Assembly (NCBI GenBank): GCA_023428645.1
Contig: JAEYXD010000243.1
Location: forward strand, 1-42,173
Length of the DNA stretch: 42,173 bases
DNA from: Pseudomonadota bacterium
GTDB taxonomy: Bacteria; Pseudomonadota; Gammaproteobacteria; Steroidobacterales; Steroidobacteraceae
Reading direction: 5' to 3'
Each line of letters begins with the position of its first letter. Within the stretch, counting starts at the first letter, position 1. Below the pieces are notes generated by a model, which was not told where the DNA came from, searched no databases, and saw nothing but the letters and a program-made list of their open reading frames with translations. Positions 40,511 through 42,173 of this stretch are shown piece by piece. The position numbers and the translations under genes were made by a program.

Positions 40511-41719
40511 TCAAGCATCGAGGCGCTGCAGGCCCGCGCGCACGACGTCGATGAGCCGTCCGATCACGACTCGCGCGCCCACGTGCTGTTTGCCGTATCG
40601 CCTCGCTTCGGCAATTGCGTGCTCGGCCCCTGCCTTGACCTGCTCCAACAGCTGCGCGGCGCCCTTCTCCGTCTTTCCGGTGACGTGACGCACGAACCGG
40701 ATCAGTCCGTCGCGCCGCGGAAACTCCTTCGACTCCTGCATCGTCAGCGCAAGCGAATCCCGCGGCAGATAGACTTGCGTGGCCACGAGATCATAGGCAG
40801 GCGCAAGCTCGACGACGTCCTCGGCGTGCCGATACAGCACGCTGAAGTTCTTGAGGTGCGCATCGCCGTTGCCGATCGTGCACGCATACACGACGGTGAG
40901 CGCGTACTGCTGTCGCGCCGCGGCGAGCGCGCGCGGCGCGACGAAGTCGGTGATTCGTCGCGCGATCCGCTCGTACGAGCCGTCGTACCGACCGTGCGCA
41001 TGCCGGCCGTCGAGCACGCAGAAATCCTCGAGGCCCAGCGGACTGCCATCGCTCGCGAGATCGAAGCGCTCGACGATGAGCAAGCGACCATTCGCGGCCA
41101 GCCGCATGCTCGCCGTGCGAATGCCCGCGGCTGACGCGCCGGCCGTGCAGATGAATTCATTCGCGGCGAGCTCCGGATACTCTCCGGCGTCGAAGGCTTT
41201 CACGATGTGCGTGGCGCCTGGATGAGCCCGCTTCTCCGCCGCGCCGCCTGCGCGCACGAGCACCTTCGGCTGCAAGCCGGACACGCCGGAATAGGTTGCA
41301 AAGCGCTCGAGCAGGTGCGCGAAGAAGTCCGTCGACCCGGTGTACGTGAGAATCTCGTCCAAGTCCTGCTCGGGCACGGCCGGGTCGATTCGCTCGTCCG
41401 GCGAGAACCGCAGGCGGCCGATTTGCGAGCTGCCCACGATCCGCAGCAGGTCCAAGTCGTCGAACTCTGGAATCGCCTTCGCGAACTTCGAGCGCAGCCG
41501 CTCCCTGAGCGCGCCTTCAGGAAGATTCATTTCGAAGATGGGCAGCCCGGCGATCGCGGCGTACTGGTCCGCGCGGATCGGCATGGTCAGCGACACGGCG
41601 TTCGCGGGCGCGATTGCTTCCCGATAGCCGAAGAGCACCGCGGCCTCGTCGACCTCCGAGCGAGCGAGCCGGCCGACAGGCGCGTCGCCCGCGAAGACAT
41701 TGAGCGGCGGCTTCGTCAT
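40511..41719 (-). CDS. hipA: HipA-family serine/threonine kinase toxin
   Basis: A 402-residue HipA kinase. HipA toxins phosphorylate aminoacyl-tRNA synthetases (GltX in E. coli) and induce dormancy. The N-terminal HipA_N part (about 5-105) begins LNVFAGDAPVGRL. The Gly-rich loop SGVSGLQPK (144-152) carries the serines expected for autophosphorylation or ATP-loop control. The catalytic segment IGNGDAHLKNFS (282-293; D286, N291) and the metal-binding APAYDL (D310) are intact, so an active kinase is expected. Its start overlaps hipB by 4 bp. The target of this member is not known from sequence. Confidence 0.93.
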   Translation of the reverse strand: MTKPPLNVFAGDAPVGRLARSEVDEAAVLFGYREAIAPANAVSLTMPIRADQYAAIAGLPIFEMNLPEGALRERLRSKFAKAIPEFDDLDLLRIVGSSQIGRLRFSPDERIDPAVPEQDLDEILTYTGSTDFFAHLLERFATYSGVSGLQPKVLVRAGGAAEKRAHPGATHIVKAFDAGEYPELAANEFICTAGASAAGIRTASMRLAANGRLLIVERFDLASDGSPLGLEDFCVLDGRHAHGRYDGSYERIARRITDFVAPRALAAARQQYALTVVYACTIGNGDAHLKNFSVLYRHAEDVVELAPAYDLVATQVYLPRDSLALTMQESKEFPRRDGLIRFVRHVTGKTEKGAAQLLEQVKAGAEHAIAEARRYGKQHVGARVVIGRLIDVVRAGLQRLDA

Positions 41720-41967
41720 CGAAGTCGGCGTTCGTTGCGCAGCTCATCCAACGTCGGCCGCCTGGAGCGCGCGACCGCCGTGAGCTCCAGGCCGACCATG
41801 TCCAACAGCGCCGCCAGTTTCGCGAAGCCGATCTCATCGCATCGGCCGCTTTCGATCGCCGAAATCGTCGCGCGACTCATGCCGAGCGGCGCGGCAAGCG
41901 CCTGCTGCGACAGGTTCGCCCGCTTCCGCGCCTCTTTGAGGACCGGCCCCAGATCCGCTAATTGCAT
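41716..41967 (-). CDS. hipB: HipB-type antitoxin, XRE-family repressor
   Basis: An 83-residue XRE-type helix-turn-helix protein: LGPVLKEARKRANLSQQALAAPLGMSRATISAIESGRCDEIGFAKLAALLDMVGLEL, with recognition helix SRATISAIESG. It should neutralise HipA by complex formation and repress the operon. The ATG at 41967 is preferred because GGAC lies at workable spacing; a GTG at 41979 adds four residues. Dyads upstream (41984-41998) are likely operators. The C-terminal tail (ARSRRPTLDELRNERRLR) is basic and may be the HipA contact or the degron, as in E. coli HipB. Confidence 0.9.
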   Translation of the reverse strand: MQLADLGPVLKEARKRANLSQQALAAPLGMSRATISAIESGRCDEIGFAKLAALLDMVGLELTAVARSRRPTLDELRNERRLR

Positions 41968-41983
41968 TGCCACGTCCACGCGT

Positions 41984-42034
41984 TAGAAATGCATTCTATA
42001 TACGTCATACGACTCTTCGGCTCCATGAATGCAT
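41984..42034. promoter_or_regulatory. Probable hipBA operator region
   Basis: TAGAA-ATGCA-TTCTA (41984-41998) is a 5-bp dyad next to an AT-rich TATATA (41997-42002) that could be the -10 on the minus strand. The 8-mer ATGCATTC (41989-41996) recurs inverted as GAATGCAT at 42027-42034. Two inverted sites 38 bp apart before hipB suit cooperative HipB binding. Confidence 0.45.
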
Positions 42035-42173
42035 CACAAATGCTGCACCGGTTTCCATCCGGCGCACAACGGTGACTGCTTTACACAGCGGGGCGATCGG
42101 GCGTGGCGTGACTGAACTTGGGCCCACGTATCGAAGGCGATGCCGCACACGGTGAGTACGGCTTCTTCTCATG
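42035..42173. other. Right window edge, no gene seen
   Basis: 139 bp to the window end. No reading frame with convincing protein character and no RNA gene was seen. The hipBA promoter -35 region may extend into the left part. Confidence 0.4.

Overview
The window is chromosomal DNA of a GC-rich Gram-negative bacterium. TonB-dependent uptake, Tat and Sec export signals, lipoproteins, an NAD-linked FdsGBACD-type formate dehydrogenase and many hybrid sensor kinases suggest a free-living proteobacterium. The mix would suit the Steroidobacterales/Nevskiales side of the Gammaproteobacteria, but that placement is inference and no marker gene is present. High GC gives long open antisense frames over nearly every gene; these were discarded. 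I see no rRNA, tRNA, CRISPR array, insertion sequence or phage gene.

Left part (1-13.9 kb): a 5'-truncated membrane GGDEF/EAL protein; a ZU5-like lipoprotein; an AraC regulator; a small secreted protein; a secreted PKD/beta-lactamase-fold serine hydrolase; a DUF1835 protein; an FtrA-type regulator divergent from a rhodanese; a subclass B3-type metallo-beta-lactamase; a DUF4185 lipoprotein; a D-glycerate-3-kinase-like P-loop kinase; and an HdeD membrane protein.

Signalling block (13.9-24.8 kb): a tightly coupled minus-strand operon (CHASE3 hybrid kinase with three receivers, CheR, CheB, receiver-kinase) stands back to back with a plus-strand double histidine kinase (PAS-GAF-HK-REC-PAS-HK-REC). 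A small DNA-binding protein lies at its end. No chemoreceptor, CheA or CheW is present.

Amine-oxidation block (24.9-31.8 kb): minus-strand genes for a TonB receptor, an exported RidA, a Tat-exported flavin amine oxidase and an exported cytochrome c, with a LysR regulator upstream. Inferred role: uptake and periplasmic oxidation of an amine, RidA hydrolysing the imine and cytochrome c taking the electrons. A six-copy GCGATC array with 19/20-bp spacing sits between ridA and the oxidase gene, and inverted repeats lie upstream of lysR and of the receptor. A perfect 11-bp hairpin follows the cytochrome gene.

Right part (32-42 kb): two DUF1801 proteins with basic low-complexity tails, a small membrane protein, an ArsR/AHSA1 pair with two clear operators, the five-gene formate dehydrogenase operon fdsGBA-fdhD-fdsD, and a hipBA toxin-antitoxin pair. 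The FdsA here lacks the cysteines of the His-Cys [4Fe-4S] motif usual in this enzyme class.
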